Source of the DNA: Brevibacterium sp.
GTDB taxonomy: Bacteria; Actinomycetota; Actinomycetes; Actinomycetales; Brevibacteriaceae
Assembly (NCBI RefSeq): GCF_031179145.1
Contig: NZ_JAPSIB010000009.1
Span: 78,239-142,238 of the forward strand
Direction of reading: 5' to 3'
Length of the DNA: 64,000 nt
Of this stretch, positions 25,425 to 33,880 are shown in pieces. How positions within the stretch are numbered: the stretch's first letter is position 1; the number at the start of each line of letters is the position of its first letter. The position numbers were made by a program, and so were the translations under genes. The notes beneath the pieces were generated by a model. It was not told the DNA's origin and did not search any database. It saw only the letters and a list, made by a program, of their open reading frames with translations.

Positions 25425-26318
25425 TCAGCGCAGTCCCCGGACGGTGTGTCGCGGCGGCTGCTCACCGGTGATGGCCAGCGCCACCGCGATCGCGTCCGCG
25501 GTCGCCCTCACATCATGGGTGCGGATCATCGCTGCGCCTCTCTCGACAGCCAGAGCGGTCGCGGCAATGGTTCCGGACAGCCGGTCGGCGGGCGCGACGT
25601 GGCCGACGGCCTCACCGACGAAGTCCTTCCTCGAGATCGCCAGCAGCACGGGGAACCCGGTGGCGGCGAATCGGTCGAGTTCGCGCAGCAGCCGCAGGGA
25701 CTGATACGTGTTCTTTCCGAAGTCAGGAGTCGGATCGATGATCACCTTCTGCGCCGGCACGCCCGCGATCAGGGCGGCGTCCGCCAGCCGCTGCACACCT
25801 GCGAGCGTCCGGTCGACGACCTCGCCGGAATGGAGACCGTAGCGGTTGCGGTGGGCATCCGTGCGCGGAGACAGTCCTCCGGTGTGCGAGCAGACCAGCC
25901 CGACCCCGTGGTCCGCGGCGACGCGGGCGAGATCCGGATCGGCGCCGGCCCAGGTGTCGTTGAGCAGTCCGGCGCCGGCCGCGCAGGCTGCCTCGGCGAC
26001 CTCATGCCGCCAGGTGTCGACGCTGATGAGGAGCTCAGGGTGGCTCCGGGCGACGGCCTCGACGACCGGGCAGACTCGGTCGATCTCCTCGGTGACGGTG
26101 ATCTCCCGGCCCCGCCCCGCTCTCACTCCCCCGATGTCGACGACCGCGGCGCCGTCGGCCACGGCTGCGTCGACCCCGGCGATCGCCTCGCCGAGGGTGG
26201 CCGCCGATTCGAAGAAGGAGTCGGTGGTGCGATTGATCACCGCCATGATCACAGGGGAGCCTGCCCGTGCCCCGGCCAGGGCACGGGGATGGGCGTCGAG
26301 CGCGGCGACGTCCTTCAC
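25425..26318 (-). CDS. folP2: FolP2-type dihydropteroate synthase homologue
   Basis: A 297-residue TIM-barrel protein of the dihydropteroate synthase family, which in FolP1 joins para-aminobenzoate to the pterin. The first loop reads MAVINRTTDSFFE instead of the NVTPDSF consensus, and DIGGVRAGRG replaces the DIGGESTRPG loop, so sulfa/pABA-binding elements are altered. DFGKNTYQSLRLLREL and ISRKDFVGE match mycobacterial FolP2 (Rv1207), which was reported to lack DHPS activity in Mycobacterium leprae. GTG 26318 overlaps the stop of the LOG gene (GTGA). A canonical folP elsewhere in the genome is expected. Biochemical role unresolved. Confidence 0.78.
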   Translation of the reverse strand: MKDVAALDAHPRALAGARAGSPVIMAVINRTTDSFFESAATLGEAIAGVDAAVADGAAVVDIGGVRAGRGREITVTEEIDRVCPVVEAVARSHPELLISVDTWRHEVAEAACAAGAGLLNDTWAGADPDLARVAADHGVGLVCSHTGGLSPRTDAHRNRYGLHSGEVVDRTLAGVQRLADAALIAGVPAQKVIIDPTPDFGKNTYQSLRLLRELDRFAATGFPVLLAISRKDFVGEAVGHVAPADRLSGTIAATALAVERGAAMIRTHDVRATADAIAVALAITGEQPPRHTVRGLR

Positions 26319-27085
26319 GCGCCGGCGCCCTGGGGTCCAGTGCCGATGGTCTCCACGACCTCGTCGATGTCGTCGGTGAGGGTGAAGAGGTCGAGGTCGG
26401 CCGGCGAGATGGTGCCTGTCGTCTGCGGCGCCGAGGCGAGCCAGTCGATCAGGCCCTGCCAGTACGCGGTGCCGCAGAGCACGATCGGGAAGGAGGTGAC
26501 CTTGCCCGTCTGGACCATGGTGAGGGCTTCGAAGAGCTCGTCGAGGGTGCCGAACCCGCCCGGCATGACGACGAAGCCCCGGGAGTACTTGAGGAACATC
26601 GTCTTCCGGACGAAGAAGTAGCGGAAGTTCACCCCCAGTTCGACATGGTCGTTGAGCCCCGATTCGAACGGCAGCTCGATCCCCAGGCCGATGGACACTC
26701 CCCCGCCCTCTCGCGCGCCGAGGTTGCCCGCCTCCATCGTCCCGGGACCCCCGCCGGTGATGATCGAGTAGCCGTCGGCTGCCAGCCGCCGGGCGATCTC
26801 CCGAGTGTCCTGGTAGACCTGAGTGTCGGGGCGCAGGCGGGCGGAGCCGAAGATCGACACGGCCGGACCCACCTCGGCCAGCGAACCGAATCCCTCGACG
26901 AATTCGGCCTGGATCCGCATCACCCGCCACGGGTCCTGGCTCGCCCACAGGGCTCCCTCCGGCGAGTCGAGGAGGCGCTGATCAGCCGTCGTGGCCGGCA
27001 CCTGAGCACCGCGCAGACGCAGCGGACCTTTGCTGTAGAACTTGTCGTGGTCCTCGCCGGGAGTCCCCGGAGTGGCCTTGATCAT
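26315..27085 (-). CDS. LOG family cytokinin-activating-type phosphoribohydrolase
   Basis: A 256-residue protein with the LOG signature GGGPGTMEAGNLGA and MPGGFGTLDELFEAL (PGGxGTxxE), plus SIFGSARL at the Rossmann start. LOG enzymes release ribose 5-phosphate from cytokinin or purine nucleotides; the mycobacterial homologue Rv1205 sits in the same gene neighbourhood. ATG 27085 overlaps the dapE stop (ATGA), indicating coupling to dapE and folP2. The in vivo substrate is not inferable here. Confidence 0.85.
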   Translation of the reverse strand: MIKATPGTPGEDHDKFYSKGPLRLRGAQVPATTADQRLLDSPEGALWASQDPWRVMRIQAEFVEGFGSLAEVGPAVSIFGSARLRPDTQVYQDTREIARRLAADGYSIITGGGPGTMEAGNLGAREGGGVSIGLGIELPFESGLNDHVELGVNFRYFFVRKTMFLKYSRGFVVMPGGFGTLDELFEALTMVQTGKVTSFPIVLCGTAYWQGLIDWLASAPQTTGTISPADLDLFTLTDDIDEVVETIGTGPQGAGA

Positions 27086-28275
27086 GGCCGACTCCCCTCC
27101 TCGAGATACGCGAGAAGCGCCTGGGCCGCCTGGTCGACCTCCGCGACGCGCACGTGCTCGTCCGATTTGTGCGCATAGAGCGGGTTGCCGGGGCCGAAGT
27201 TCACGGCCGGGACGCCGAGTGCGCTGAAGCGGGAGACGTCGGTCCACCCGAGCTTGGGTGCGGGTTCCAGGCCCAGGGTGTCGATGAAGTCCCGCGCGAT
27301 CTGCCGGTCGAGGCCGGGCCTGGCCCCTTCGGCGGCGTCGGTGACGACGAGGTCGAAGCCGGTGAAGAAGTCCCGCAGGAACTCTTCGGCCTCGGCGGTT
27401 GACCGATTCGGGGCGAAGCGGTAGTTGACGCTGATCACGCATTCGTCCGGGACGACATTGCCGGCGATACCGCCACGGATGTTCACGGCCGACAGGGATT
27501 CGCGGTAGTCGAGGCCGTCGACGGTCACGGTCCGGGATTCGTATTCGGCCAGGCGGGTGAGCACCTCGGCGGCGGCATGGATCGCATTGACCCCCATGAA
27601 TGCCCGGGCGGAATGGGCCCGGACCCCGGCGGTCGTGACGTCGACCCGGATCGTGCCGTTGCAGCCGCCCTCGACGGAGGCGTTCGAAGGCTCTCCGAGG
27701 ATGGCGAAGTCGCCCTCGAGCCATTCGGGGTGGTTGCGGGAGACGCGTCCCAGTCCGTTGCGGGCCGCGTCGACCTCCTCGTTGTCGTAGAAGACCCAGC
27801 TGATGTCGTACTTCGGACTCCGCAGGGCCGCGGCCGTGACCAGCGCCATCGCCACTCCGGCCTTCATGTCGCAGGCGCCACGGCCCCACACGACCTCGTC
27901 GTCGGGGTACTCCGCCCCACGCAGGACCAGGCGATGCGGGGGAAGATTGTCCTCGACGGGAACCGTGTCCAGGTGGCCGGCGACGACGATCCGCGCGGGA
28001 CGGGAGAGCCGGGTGCGGGCGACGATCGTGTCTCCATCGCGGAGGATCTCCAGGTCCGGGCCGTCGCCCGCGCCGATGCGAGCCAGCACCTCGGCGACGG
28101 CATCGGCGATCGCGGCTTCGTTGCCGGAGACCGATTCGATGGCGCACAGCCGGGCCGTCAGCTCCCCCGGATCATCGATCGCCTCGAAGAGGTATGCTCC
28201 CAGCTCAGCGGCGGGGACGAGGGCCTCGGCAGGGGACGTTGCCGTTCCGGTCTCACCAGTTGGATCCACAGTCAT
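27082..28275 (-). CDS. dapE: Succinyl-diaminopimelate desuccinylase DapE
   Basis: A 397-residue M20-family di-zinc enzyme that cuts succinyl-LL-DAP into LL-DAP and succinate in lysine and peptidoglycan biosynthesis. Metal and catalytic motifs are GHLDTVP, GRGACDMKAG, VFYDNEEVDAARNGLG and ILGEPSNASVEGG; the dimerisation (lid) domain spans about 215-320. GNPLYAHKSDEHV supplies the last His ligand. The start is set by TAGGCT 7 bases upstream. It is divergent from dapD with 42 bp between starts and leads the folP2-LOG transcript. Confidence 0.9.
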   Translation of the reverse strand: MTVDPTGETGTATSPAEALVPAAELGAYLFEAIDDPGELTARLCAIESVSGNEAAIADAVAEVLARIGAGDGPDLEILRDGDTIVARTRLSRPARIVVAGHLDTVPVEDNLPPHRLVLRGAEYPDDEVVWGRGACDMKAGVAMALVTAAALRSPKYDISWVFYDNEEVDAARNGLGRVSRNHPEWLEGDFAILGEPSNASVEGGCNGTIRVDVTTAGVRAHSARAFMGVNAIHAAAEVLTRLAEYESRTVTVDGLDYRESLSAVNIRGGIAGNVVPDECVISVNYRFAPNRSTAEAEEFLRDFFTGFDLVVTDAAEGARPGLDRQIARDFIDTLGLEPAPKLGWTDVSRFSALGVPAVNFGPGNPLYAHKSDEHVRVAEVDQAAQALLAYLEEGSRP

Positions 28276-28282
28276 ACGGCTT

Positions 28283-28288
28283 AGCCTA
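28283..28288 (-). promoter_or_regulatory. -10 box of leaderless dapE promoter
   Basis: TAGGCT on the minus strand ends 7 bases before the dapE ATG at 28275. It is half of an inverted repeat with the dapD box at 28306-28311. Confidence 0.5.
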
Positions 28289-28305
28289 GTACTGCCGCCA
28301 CAGTC

Positions 28306-28311
28306 TAGGCT
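28306..28311 (+). promoter_or_regulatory. -10 box of leaderless dapD promoter
   Basis: TAGGCT ends 6 bases before the dapD ATG at 28318 and forms the inverted partner of the dapE box. Confidence 0.55.
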
Positions 28312-28317
28312 TGAGGC

Positions 28318-29262
28318 ATGACACAACGCATTGTTTCCGCGCGTGGACTGGCCACGCAGCACAACGACTCCGTCCTCGCCGTCTGGTACCCGACCCTGAG
28401 CACGGGCGAGACCCATGCCGACGCCGAGGCGGCCGCCTCCGTCCATGCCGACGCCGACGGACTCGACGCCCTCGCCGGCTCCGATGACGCCCGGGGAACC
28501 GAAGCGCAAGTCGTGACGACGACGATCGACCTCGACGAGGCGCCCGCCTCGGCGGCGGATGCCTACCTTCGTCTGCACGCTCTCTCCCACCGGGTGGTCA
28601 CCCCCAACGACGTCAATCTCGACGGGATCTTCGGCCACCTCGCGAACGTCGTGTGGACCTCGGCCGGCGCCTGCTCCCCTGAAGGATTCGAAGCCACCCG
28701 CGCCAAGCTCATGGCCCGCGGCGCCGTGGCCGTGTACGGGGTCGACAAGTTCCCCCGCCTCACCGACTTCGTCATCCCCTCGGGCGTGCGCATCGCTGAC
28801 GCCGACCGCGTCCGCCTCGGCGCCCACCTGGCTCCCGGCACCACCGTCATGCATGAAGGGTTCGTCAACTTCAACGCAGGGACGCTCGGCGCCGCCATGG
28901 TCGAGGGCCGCGTCTCGCAGGGAGTCGTCGTCGGCGACGGTTCCGACATCGGCGGCGGCGCCTCGATCATGGGCACCTTGTCCGGTGGCGGCACCCACCG
29001 CATCTCGATCGGCTCGGGCAGCCTGCTGGGCGCGAACTCCGGCATCGGCATCTCGATCGGCGATGACTGCATCGTCGAAGCGGGACTCTACGTCACCGCA
29101 GGCACCCGTGTGAGCGTTCCCAGCGAAGAGGGCAAGGTCGTCAAGGCCGCCGAGCTCAGCGGTCAGAACAACATCCTGTTCCGCCGCAACTCGGTCTCCG
29201 GTGCGGTCGAAGCGATCGCCCGCGACTCGAAGGGCATCAGCCTCAACCCCGACCTGCACTGA
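28318..29262 (+). CDS. dapD: Tetrahydrodipicolinate N-succinyltransferase DapD (actinobacterial type)
   Basis: A 314-residue left-handed beta-helix acyltransferase that succinylates tetrahydrodipicolinate in the DAP pathway. Hexapeptide repeats are visible from about 155 to 290 ([20 protein letters not shown], then GNS-like coils around [17 protein letters not shown] and [20 protein letters not shown]). [11 protein letters not shown] is the conserved active-site segment. The length and N-terminal domain match the actinobacterial group. It is divergent from dapE; a 28-bp duplication of the stop-codon region follows. Confidence 0.9.
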   Translation: MTQRIVSARGLATQHNDSVLAVWYPTLSTGETHADAEAAASVHADADGLDALAGSDDARGTEAQVVTTTIDLDEAPASAADAYLRLHALSHRVVTPNDVNLDGIFGHLANVVWTSAGACSPEGFEATRAKLMARGAVAVYGVDKFPRLTDFVIPSGVRIADADRVRLGAHLAPGTTVMHEGFVNFNAGTLGAAMVEGRVSQGVVVGDGSDIGGGASIMGTLSGGGTHRISIGSGSLLGANSGIGISIGDDCIVEAGLYVTAGTRVSVPSEEGKVVKAAELSGQNNILFRRNSVSGAVEAIARDSKGISLNPDLH

Positions 29263-29303
29263 GTTCGGGCAGCGGCTGAGCCTGCACTGAATTCGGGCAG
29301 CGG
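29253..29303. repeat. Duplication spanning the dapD stop codon
   Basis: The unit beginning cctgcactga (29253-29280) is repeated at 29281-29303 with a G-to-A change, so the last dapD codon and TGA are duplicated downstream. The intergenic stretch 29263-29604 (342 bases) otherwise holds only hairpins and repeats. Confidence 0.85.
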
Positions 29304-29359
29304 TGCAGAGAAGTGAATCCGGCAACAACAAGTTCCTGCCGGATTCACTTCTCCGCACC
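29302..29359. terminator. 23-bp stem hairpin downstream of dapD
   Basis: Arms 29302-29324 and 29337-29359 pair with a single mismatch around the 12-base loop acaacaagttcc. It lies between the convergent dapD and gltA and is probably a terminator. Confidence 0.7.
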
Positions 29360-29436
29360 ATTGACAGCCTGACGGTCGGCCCTCGACGCGCGGATTGGTT
29401 CGGGTGAGCTGCTCACACAGTCCTGCCTGATACCAG

Positions 29437-29478
29437 TAGCGCCACTTCACCCCGTTGCACGGGAGTGAAGTGGCGCTA
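29437..29478. terminator. Second hairpin in the dapD-gltA intergenic region
   Basis: The arm tagcgccacttcac (29437-29450) pairs perfectly with 29465-29478. The stem continues inside as cccgt (29451-29455) with acggg (29459-29463) across a 1-base bulge. It is likely the terminator for the minus-strand citrate synthase gene. Confidence 0.7.
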
Positions 29479-29558
29479 TCGGTGAGGCGAGTTGTTCCGG
29501 CGGGGTGTCACAATGCAGAGGTGCGCGGTGACAGCCGCGGGGCGCGGCGGCCGCACGG

Positions 29559-29602
29559 ACCGACCTCCAGGCACCGCGGGACCGGCCTCCCGGCCGCACG
29601 GG
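29559..29602. repeat. Degenerate 22-bp tandem repeat downstream of gltA
   Basis: Two 22-base units (29559-29580 and 29581-29602), similar at about 16 of 22 positions with a partial third copy before them, abut the gltA stop at 29605. Confidence 0.6.
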
Positions 29603-29604
29603 CC

Positions 29605-30888
29605 TCAGCGCGAGCTCATGTCCTTATAGTCGCGCGAGTGGGCGCCGGTGTAGATCTGGCGCGGACGACCGATCTTCGTCTCCGGGTCCTTGATCATCTC
29701 ACGCCACTGCGCGATCCAGCCGGGCAGGCGCCCGACCGCGAAGAGGACCGTGAACATGTTGGTCGGGAAACCGAGCGCCTTGTAGATGAGACCGGTGTAG
29801 AAGTCGACGTTCGGGTAGAGCTTGCGCTCGACGAAGTAGTCGTCGGCCAGCGCGATCTCCTCGAGCTGCTGAGCGAGTTCGAGCAGCGGATCGCCGCCCG
29901 AGCGGGCGAGCACCTCGTCGGCAGTCTTCTTGATGATCTTCGCGCGCGGGTCGTAGTTCTTGTACACGCGGTGTCCGAAGCCCATCAGACGCACGCCGTC
30001 TTCCTTGTTCTTCACCCGCTCCATGAACTTCTTCGGGCCGTCGTCGGAGGCCGCGATCTTCTGCAGCATCTCGAGCACGGCCGAGTTCGCCCCGCCGTGC
30101 AGCGGACCGGCGAGTGCGTTGACGCCGGCGGAGATCGACTGGAACAGATTCGCCTGCGAGGAGCCGACGAGGCGCACCGTCGACGTCGAGCAGTTCTGCT
30201 CGTGATCGGCGTGGAGGATGAACAACTGGTCCATTGCCTTGACCGCCAGCGGATCCGGCTCGTAGGGCTCGCTGGGCACCCCGAAGTTCACCCGCAGGAA
30301 GTTCTCGACCAGACTCAGCGAGTTGTCCGGGTGGATGACGGGCAGGCCCATGTTCTTCCTGTGGGCAAGCGCCGCGATGGTCGGCATCTTCGCCAGCAGG
30401 CGGAACGACGAGGTCTCGATCTGGCCTTCGTCAAAGACATCGAGGTCACCTTGGTAGAAAGTCGACAAAGCCGCGACCGCAGCTGCCACCATGGGCATCG
30501 GATGTGCATCGTAGGGGAACGCGCGGAAGAAGCGGCGCAGGTCCTCGTGGACGATCGTGTGTCCGCGCAGACGGGCGTCGAAGGCGTCGTACTGCTCCTG
30601 TGTCGGCAGTTCACCGTGGATGAGGAGGTAGCAGACTTCGACGAAGTTCGACTGTTCCGCAAGCTGCTCGATCGGGTATCCGCGGTACTGGAGCACTCCG
30701 GCGTCGCCGTCGATGTAGGTGATGGCCGAGGAGGTCGATGCCGTGTTGGCGAACCCTGGGTCATAGGTGACGGCGCCGGTGTCGCTCAGCAGGCTGCTGA
30801 TGCGATATCCGTTGTTGCCCGCGGACGATGACACCTCGGGCAGTGTCAGCTCGGTGTCAGCGATCCTGAGGTTCGCTTCCGTTGGCAT
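29605..30888 (-). CDS. gltA: Citrate synthase (type II)
   Basis: A 427-residue hexameric-type citrate synthase, entry enzyme of the TCA cycle. Active-site segments are all present: HADHEQNCSTSTVR, GPLHGGANSAVLEML, GFGHRVYKNYDPRA and LFAVGRLPGWIAQWREM, giving the catalytic His-His-Asp-Arg set. ATG 30888 is preceded by TGAGGAGATCAC. It is transcribed on the minus strand, away from dapC by about 200 bp of upstream sequence. Downstream repeats and two hairpins separate it from dapD. Confidence 0.95.
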   Translation of the reverse strand: MPTEANLRIADTELTLPEVSSSAGNNGYRISSLLSDTGAVTYDPGFANTASTSSAITYIDGDAGVLQYRGYPIEQLAEQSNFVEVCYLLIHGELPTQEQYDAFDARLRGHTIVHEDLRRFFRAFPYDAHPMPMVAAAVAALSTFYQGDLDVFDEGQIETSSFRLLAKMPTIAALAHRKNMGLPVIHPDNSLSLVENFLRVNFGVPSEPYEPDPLAVKAMDQLFILHADHEQNCSTSTVRLVGSSQANLFQSISAGVNALAGPLHGGANSAVLEMLQKIAASDDGPKKFMERVKNKEDGVRLMGFGHRVYKNYDPRAKIIKKTADEVLARSGGDPLLELAQQLEEIALADDYFVERKLYPNVDFYTGLIYKALGFPTNMFTVLFAVGRLPGWIAQWREMIKDPETKIGRPRQIYTGAHSRDYKDMSSR

Positions 30889-31092
30889 GTGATCTCCTCA
30901 CCGTAGAGCCACCCCAAGAACTTCCTGGGGCGCAGTGCACAATTCCCTCAAAGACTACCGACTGCGCGAGGAAATCGAAAAATCATCCGACCCCTCGGAT
31001 ACTGGCCGGTAACCCGATTGATCATGGACGATACGGGGAATTCTGCGTCTCACCAATGGGAAGACGCTGGTGCTGAGGCTCTCAGAGATCGT

Positions 31093-31128
31093 TGAGCCGG
31101 CGCCCAGGCCACGCCGGGCGCCGGCTCA
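31093..31128. terminator. 13-bp hairpin at the end of dapC
   Basis: The arm tgagccggcgccc (31093-31105) pairs perfectly with 31116-31128 across a 10-base loop. The 3' arm overlaps the dapC stop codon on the minus strand. Confidence 0.65.
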
Positions 31129-32247
31129 GACTGCGGCCGCGTCGAGGCGGTCGGCGGCTGCTGCGATCCGCTCATCGGCAGCCGTCAGAGCCACCCGGAC
31201 ATGCCCCGCCGCAGCCTCGCCGTAGAACCCGCCGGGGCCGGCGACGATTCCGAGATCCGCAAGCCTGGACAACGAACTCCAGCAGTCCTCGTCGGCACTG
31301 GACCACAGATACAGTCCCGCCGTCGAATGATCGATACGGAATCCGTAGTTCTCCAGGGCCGGTCGCAGCCGGTCGCGGCGGACCCGATAGCGCTCCTTCT
31401 GGGCGAGGACGTGAGCCGTGTCCCGCAGACCTGCGATCATCGCGGACTGGACGGGGAAGGGCACGATCATCCCGGCATGCTTGCGCGTGCGGGTGAGGTC
31501 GGCGATGAGGGCGGCGTCACCGGCGACGAAGGCAGCCCGGTAACCGGCGAGGTTCGACTGCTTCGACATCGAGTACACGCTGAGCACACCGGAATGGTCC
31601 GAACCGGTGACCGCCAGCACCGATGGTGCGGGTTCGTCGGCCTCCCAGTTGAGCAGGCCGTAGCACTCGTCGGAGGCGAGCACGACCCCGGCCGCGCGGG
31701 CCCGGCGGACCACCTCGGCGAGGGTGTCCCGGTCGAGAACCTCACCGGTCGGATTGCCGGGAGTGTTGATCCACAGCAGGCCGATGCCGTCGAGAGAAGC
31801 GCCGGCGAGGATCTCGGCGGCGTCGAGGCGACGGCATTCGACGCCGGCGATCGTGGCCCCCATCTCATAGGTGGGGTAGGCGGCGTGCGGGCACGCCACG
31901 GCCAGTCCCGCCTGTCGCAGGCCCAGCAGGGTGGGCAGCCAGGCGACGAGCTCCTTCGAACCGATCGTGGGCAGCACCTCGGCGTGGGGATCGACCTGCA
32001 CACCGTGCCAGTGCTCGTACCACCAGGCGATGGACTCCCTGAGCTCGGGCGTCCCGGCGGTCGTCGGGTAGCCATGGGCGTCGCCGGCGGCGGAGAGGGC
32101 GTGCTGGATCACCTGCGGAGTCGGGTCGACGGGCGTGCCGATCGAGAGATCGCAGACGCCGCCGGGATGCTCCGCCGCGCGCCGGCGATACCGGGTGAGC
32201 TGATCCCAGGGGTAGTCGGGCAGGTCGAGGCCGAATCGAGCTGACAT
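31126..32247 (-). CDS. dapC: N-succinyldiaminopimelate aminotransferase DapC
   Basis: A 373-residue class I/II PLP aminotransferase that makes succinyl-LL-DAP from glutamate in lysine biosynthesis. PLP-fold motifs are INTPGNPTGEVL, ASDECYGLLNW and the Schiff-base Lys in SMSKQSNLAGYRAAF. It begins three bases after the ferredoxin stop, an arrangement found in mycobacteria (fdxC followed by dapC), so the two are one transcript. dapD and dapE lie 3-4 kb away, giving most of the succinylase branch in this window. Confidence 0.9.
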   Translation of the reverse strand: MSARFGLDLPDYPWDQLTRYRRRAAEHPGGVCDLSIGTPVDPTPQVIQHALSAAGDAHGYPTTAGTPELRESIAWWYEHWHGVQVDPHAEVLPTIGSKELVAWLPTLLGLRQAGLAVACPHAAYPTYEMGATIAGVECRRLDAAEILAGASLDGIGLLWINTPGNPTGEVLDRDTLAEVVRRARAAGVVLASDECYGLLNWEADEPAPSVLAVTGSDHSGVLSVYSMSKQSNLAGYRAAFVAGDAALIADLTRTRKHAGMIVPFPVQSAMIAGLRDTAHVLAQKERYRVRRDRLRPALENYGFRIDHSTAGLYLWSSADEDCWSSLSRLADLGIVAGPGGFYGEAAAGHVRVALTAADERIAAAADRLDAAAV

Positions 32248-32250
32248 GCC

Positions 32251-32574
32251 TCAGTCGTTCTGCTGCGGCGGCAGGGCTGCGATGATCGGGTGGTCCTTCC
32301 CGGTGTTGCCGAGCTTGGCGGCGCCGCCCGGAGAGCCGAGGTCGTCGAAGAACTCGACGTTGGCCTTGTAGTACTCCGACCATTCCTCGGGGACATCGTC
32401 CTCGTAGTAGATGGCCTCGACCGGGCACACGGGTTCGCAGGCGCCGCAGTCGACGCATTCGTCCGGGTGGATGTAGAGGCTGCGCTCACCCTCGTAGATG
32501 CAGTCGACGGGGCATTCGTCGACGCAGGCCTTGTCTTTGAGATCGACGCAGGGCTGGGCAATGATGTACGTCAC
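32251..32574 (-). CDS. fdxC: 7Fe ferredoxin FdxC-type
   Basis: A 107-residue ferredoxin with two cluster-binding regions: CVDLKDKACVDECPVDCIYE (3Fe-4S plus one 4Fe ligand) and CVDCGACEPVCPVEAI (4Fe-4S). The pattern of a 3Fe-4S and a 4Fe-4S site is characteristic of actinobacterial FdxA/FdxC. GTG 32574 follows GAGGAGG by about 8 bases. It is co-transcribed with dapC. It may supply electrons to cytochrome P450s or other redox enzymes (family knowledge); the partner is not evident here. Confidence 0.9.
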   Translation of the reverse strand: MTYIIAQPCVDLKDKACVDECPVDCIYEGERSLYIHPDECVDCGACEPVCPVEAIYYEDDVPEEWSEYYKANVEFFDDLGSPGGAAKLGNTGKDHPIIAALPPQQND

Positions 32575-32763
32575 TGGTAGGCCTCCTCGGGCACACACGG
32601 ACACTGGGCGTATGAATCCAACAATACGCCTTCGGCCTCGCCAGATGTCCACACACGGGCAGTGATCCGCGTTGCATCAGTGGCTGTCCTACAGTTGGAG
32701 GGAACACCGGGCGCCCCTTTCCATGGTCCCCGGCGCGAAGAGACATCGAGTGGAGGACGAAGA

Positions 32764-33831
32764 GTGGACGAACTGCAGCCGGGGCGCAGAGTGGTCGTGC
32801 GGTATGCGCTGGAACCGGGCGAGACCCACAGCTCGACCGATGCGCTCGGCGTCGTGGGCGCCGTCGACGAGGTCAGTGTCGAGATCGAGACGAAGCGCGG
32901 ACCCGTGAGCATCCCCCGGGCACAGATCCTCCTCGTCCATGAGGTCCCTCCGGCGCCGACGAGGCCCGGACGAACCCACGAGATCGTCTCCGCCGTGGAC
33001 CTCCGGCGGATATCCGCCGCCGCCTGGCTGCCCAGCGACATCTCCTGGTTGCACGCGGAGAATCTGCGCAATGAGAGCCGGGACACCGACGACGATCTCG
33101 GCCTGCTCCAGAAGGGCTGGCTGCTGCGCAGCTCGACCTCGGCGACGAGGCGGGCCAACAGCGCCCTGCCGGTGACCGAGACCGGCATGGGCTGGGAGCG
33201 GAGCCTCGACGCGGTCGAGGCCTGGTATGCCTCGCGGCAGAAGCCGGCCCGGGTCCAGATCTACTCCGCCGACGACTCGAACGACCTCGCCGAGCCCTGC
33301 GCGGGCCTGGCCCCGCTGCTGTCCTCGCGCGGGTACACGCCCTCGGAGGCCACGTTCCTGTTCACCGGCGCCACCGCCGAGGCGGCCGGCAGGGTGACGA
33401 GCCCCAGTGAGGCGGCTCTGCCGGGACTGTCGATCGTCGTCACCGAGGCGCCGACCGAGGTCCACTATGCGGCGTGGACGAGTGAGCGGGACGAGGGCGA
33501 CGAGTTCTCCGCCCTGATCGAAGCGTCCGATCCCTGCCAGTTCGTCACCGCCTGGGCCGAGCATCCCGACGGGAGCCGGTCGATGGTCGCGACCTGCCGC
33601 GTCGTCGAGCGCAGCAAATGGGGCGTGATCACGAATCTCGTCACGCGCCCTGATCTGCGCCGCCGCGGGGCAGGACGGTCCGTGGCGGTCGCCGCCAGCG
33701 CGCTGCTGGCCCAGCGGGGGGTGCGCTCCTACCTGGCCGACGTCGAGTCGACGAACGATGCCTCGTTGGCACTCTTCGCCTCTCTCGGGGCGAAGGTCAG
33801 GCACCGGTACTGGTACGCGACCCTGGGCTGA
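32764..33831 (+). CDS. GNAT acetyltransferase with N-terminal SH3-like domain
   Basis: A 355-residue protein resembling the mycobacterial Rv0428c type. An SH3-like N-terminus (GRRVVVRYALEPGETHSSTD) is followed by LRRISAAAWLPSD and the LLRSSTSATRRANSALP motif of this family. A C-terminal GNAT fold has NLVTRPDLRRRGAGRSVAVA as the acetyl-CoA-binding segment and LFASLGAKVRHRYWY at the end. GTG 32764 has GGAGG 7 bases upstream. Acceptor unknown. Its 3' end carries GCTGAGCC-type repeats. Confidence 0.78.
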   Translation: MDELQPGRRVVVRYALEPGETHSSTDALGVVGAVDEVSVEIETKRGPVSIPRAQILLVHEVPPAPTRPGRTHEIVSAVDLRRISAAAWLPSDISWLHAENLRNESRDTDDDLGLLQKGWLLRSSTSATRRANSALPVTETGMGWERSLDAVEAWYASRQKPARVQIYSADDSNDLAEPCAGLAPLLSSRGYTPSEATFLFTGATAEAAGRVTSPSEAALPGLSIVVTEAPTEVHYAAWTSERDEGDEFSALIEASDPCQFVTAWAEHPDGSRSMVATCRVVERSKWGVITNLVTRPDLRRRGAGRSVAVAASALLAQRGVRSYLADVESTNDASLALFASLGAKVRHRYWYATLG

Positions 33832-33879
33832 GCCGTGCCACGCTGAGCCGAGCCTGGTTGAGCGCAGTTGAGCCGAGCC
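33829..33879. repeat. Degenerate GCTGAGCC repeats at the stop of the GNAT gene
   Basis: Four loosely repeated units with a G(C/T)TGAGC core start at the TGA stop (33829-33831) and run to the stop of the convergent VanW gene. Confidence 0.5.
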
Positions 33880-33880
33880 G

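Noticed and set aside
25425..26318. Calling the FolP-like gene a canonical sulfonamide-target dihydropteroate synthase
   Set aside because: The pterin and pABA loops are changed and the neighbours match mycobacterial FolP2 instead.
29263..29604. A gene in the 342-base dapD-gltA spacer
   Set aside because: Only hairpins and repeats are visible; no open frame with a start signal is present.
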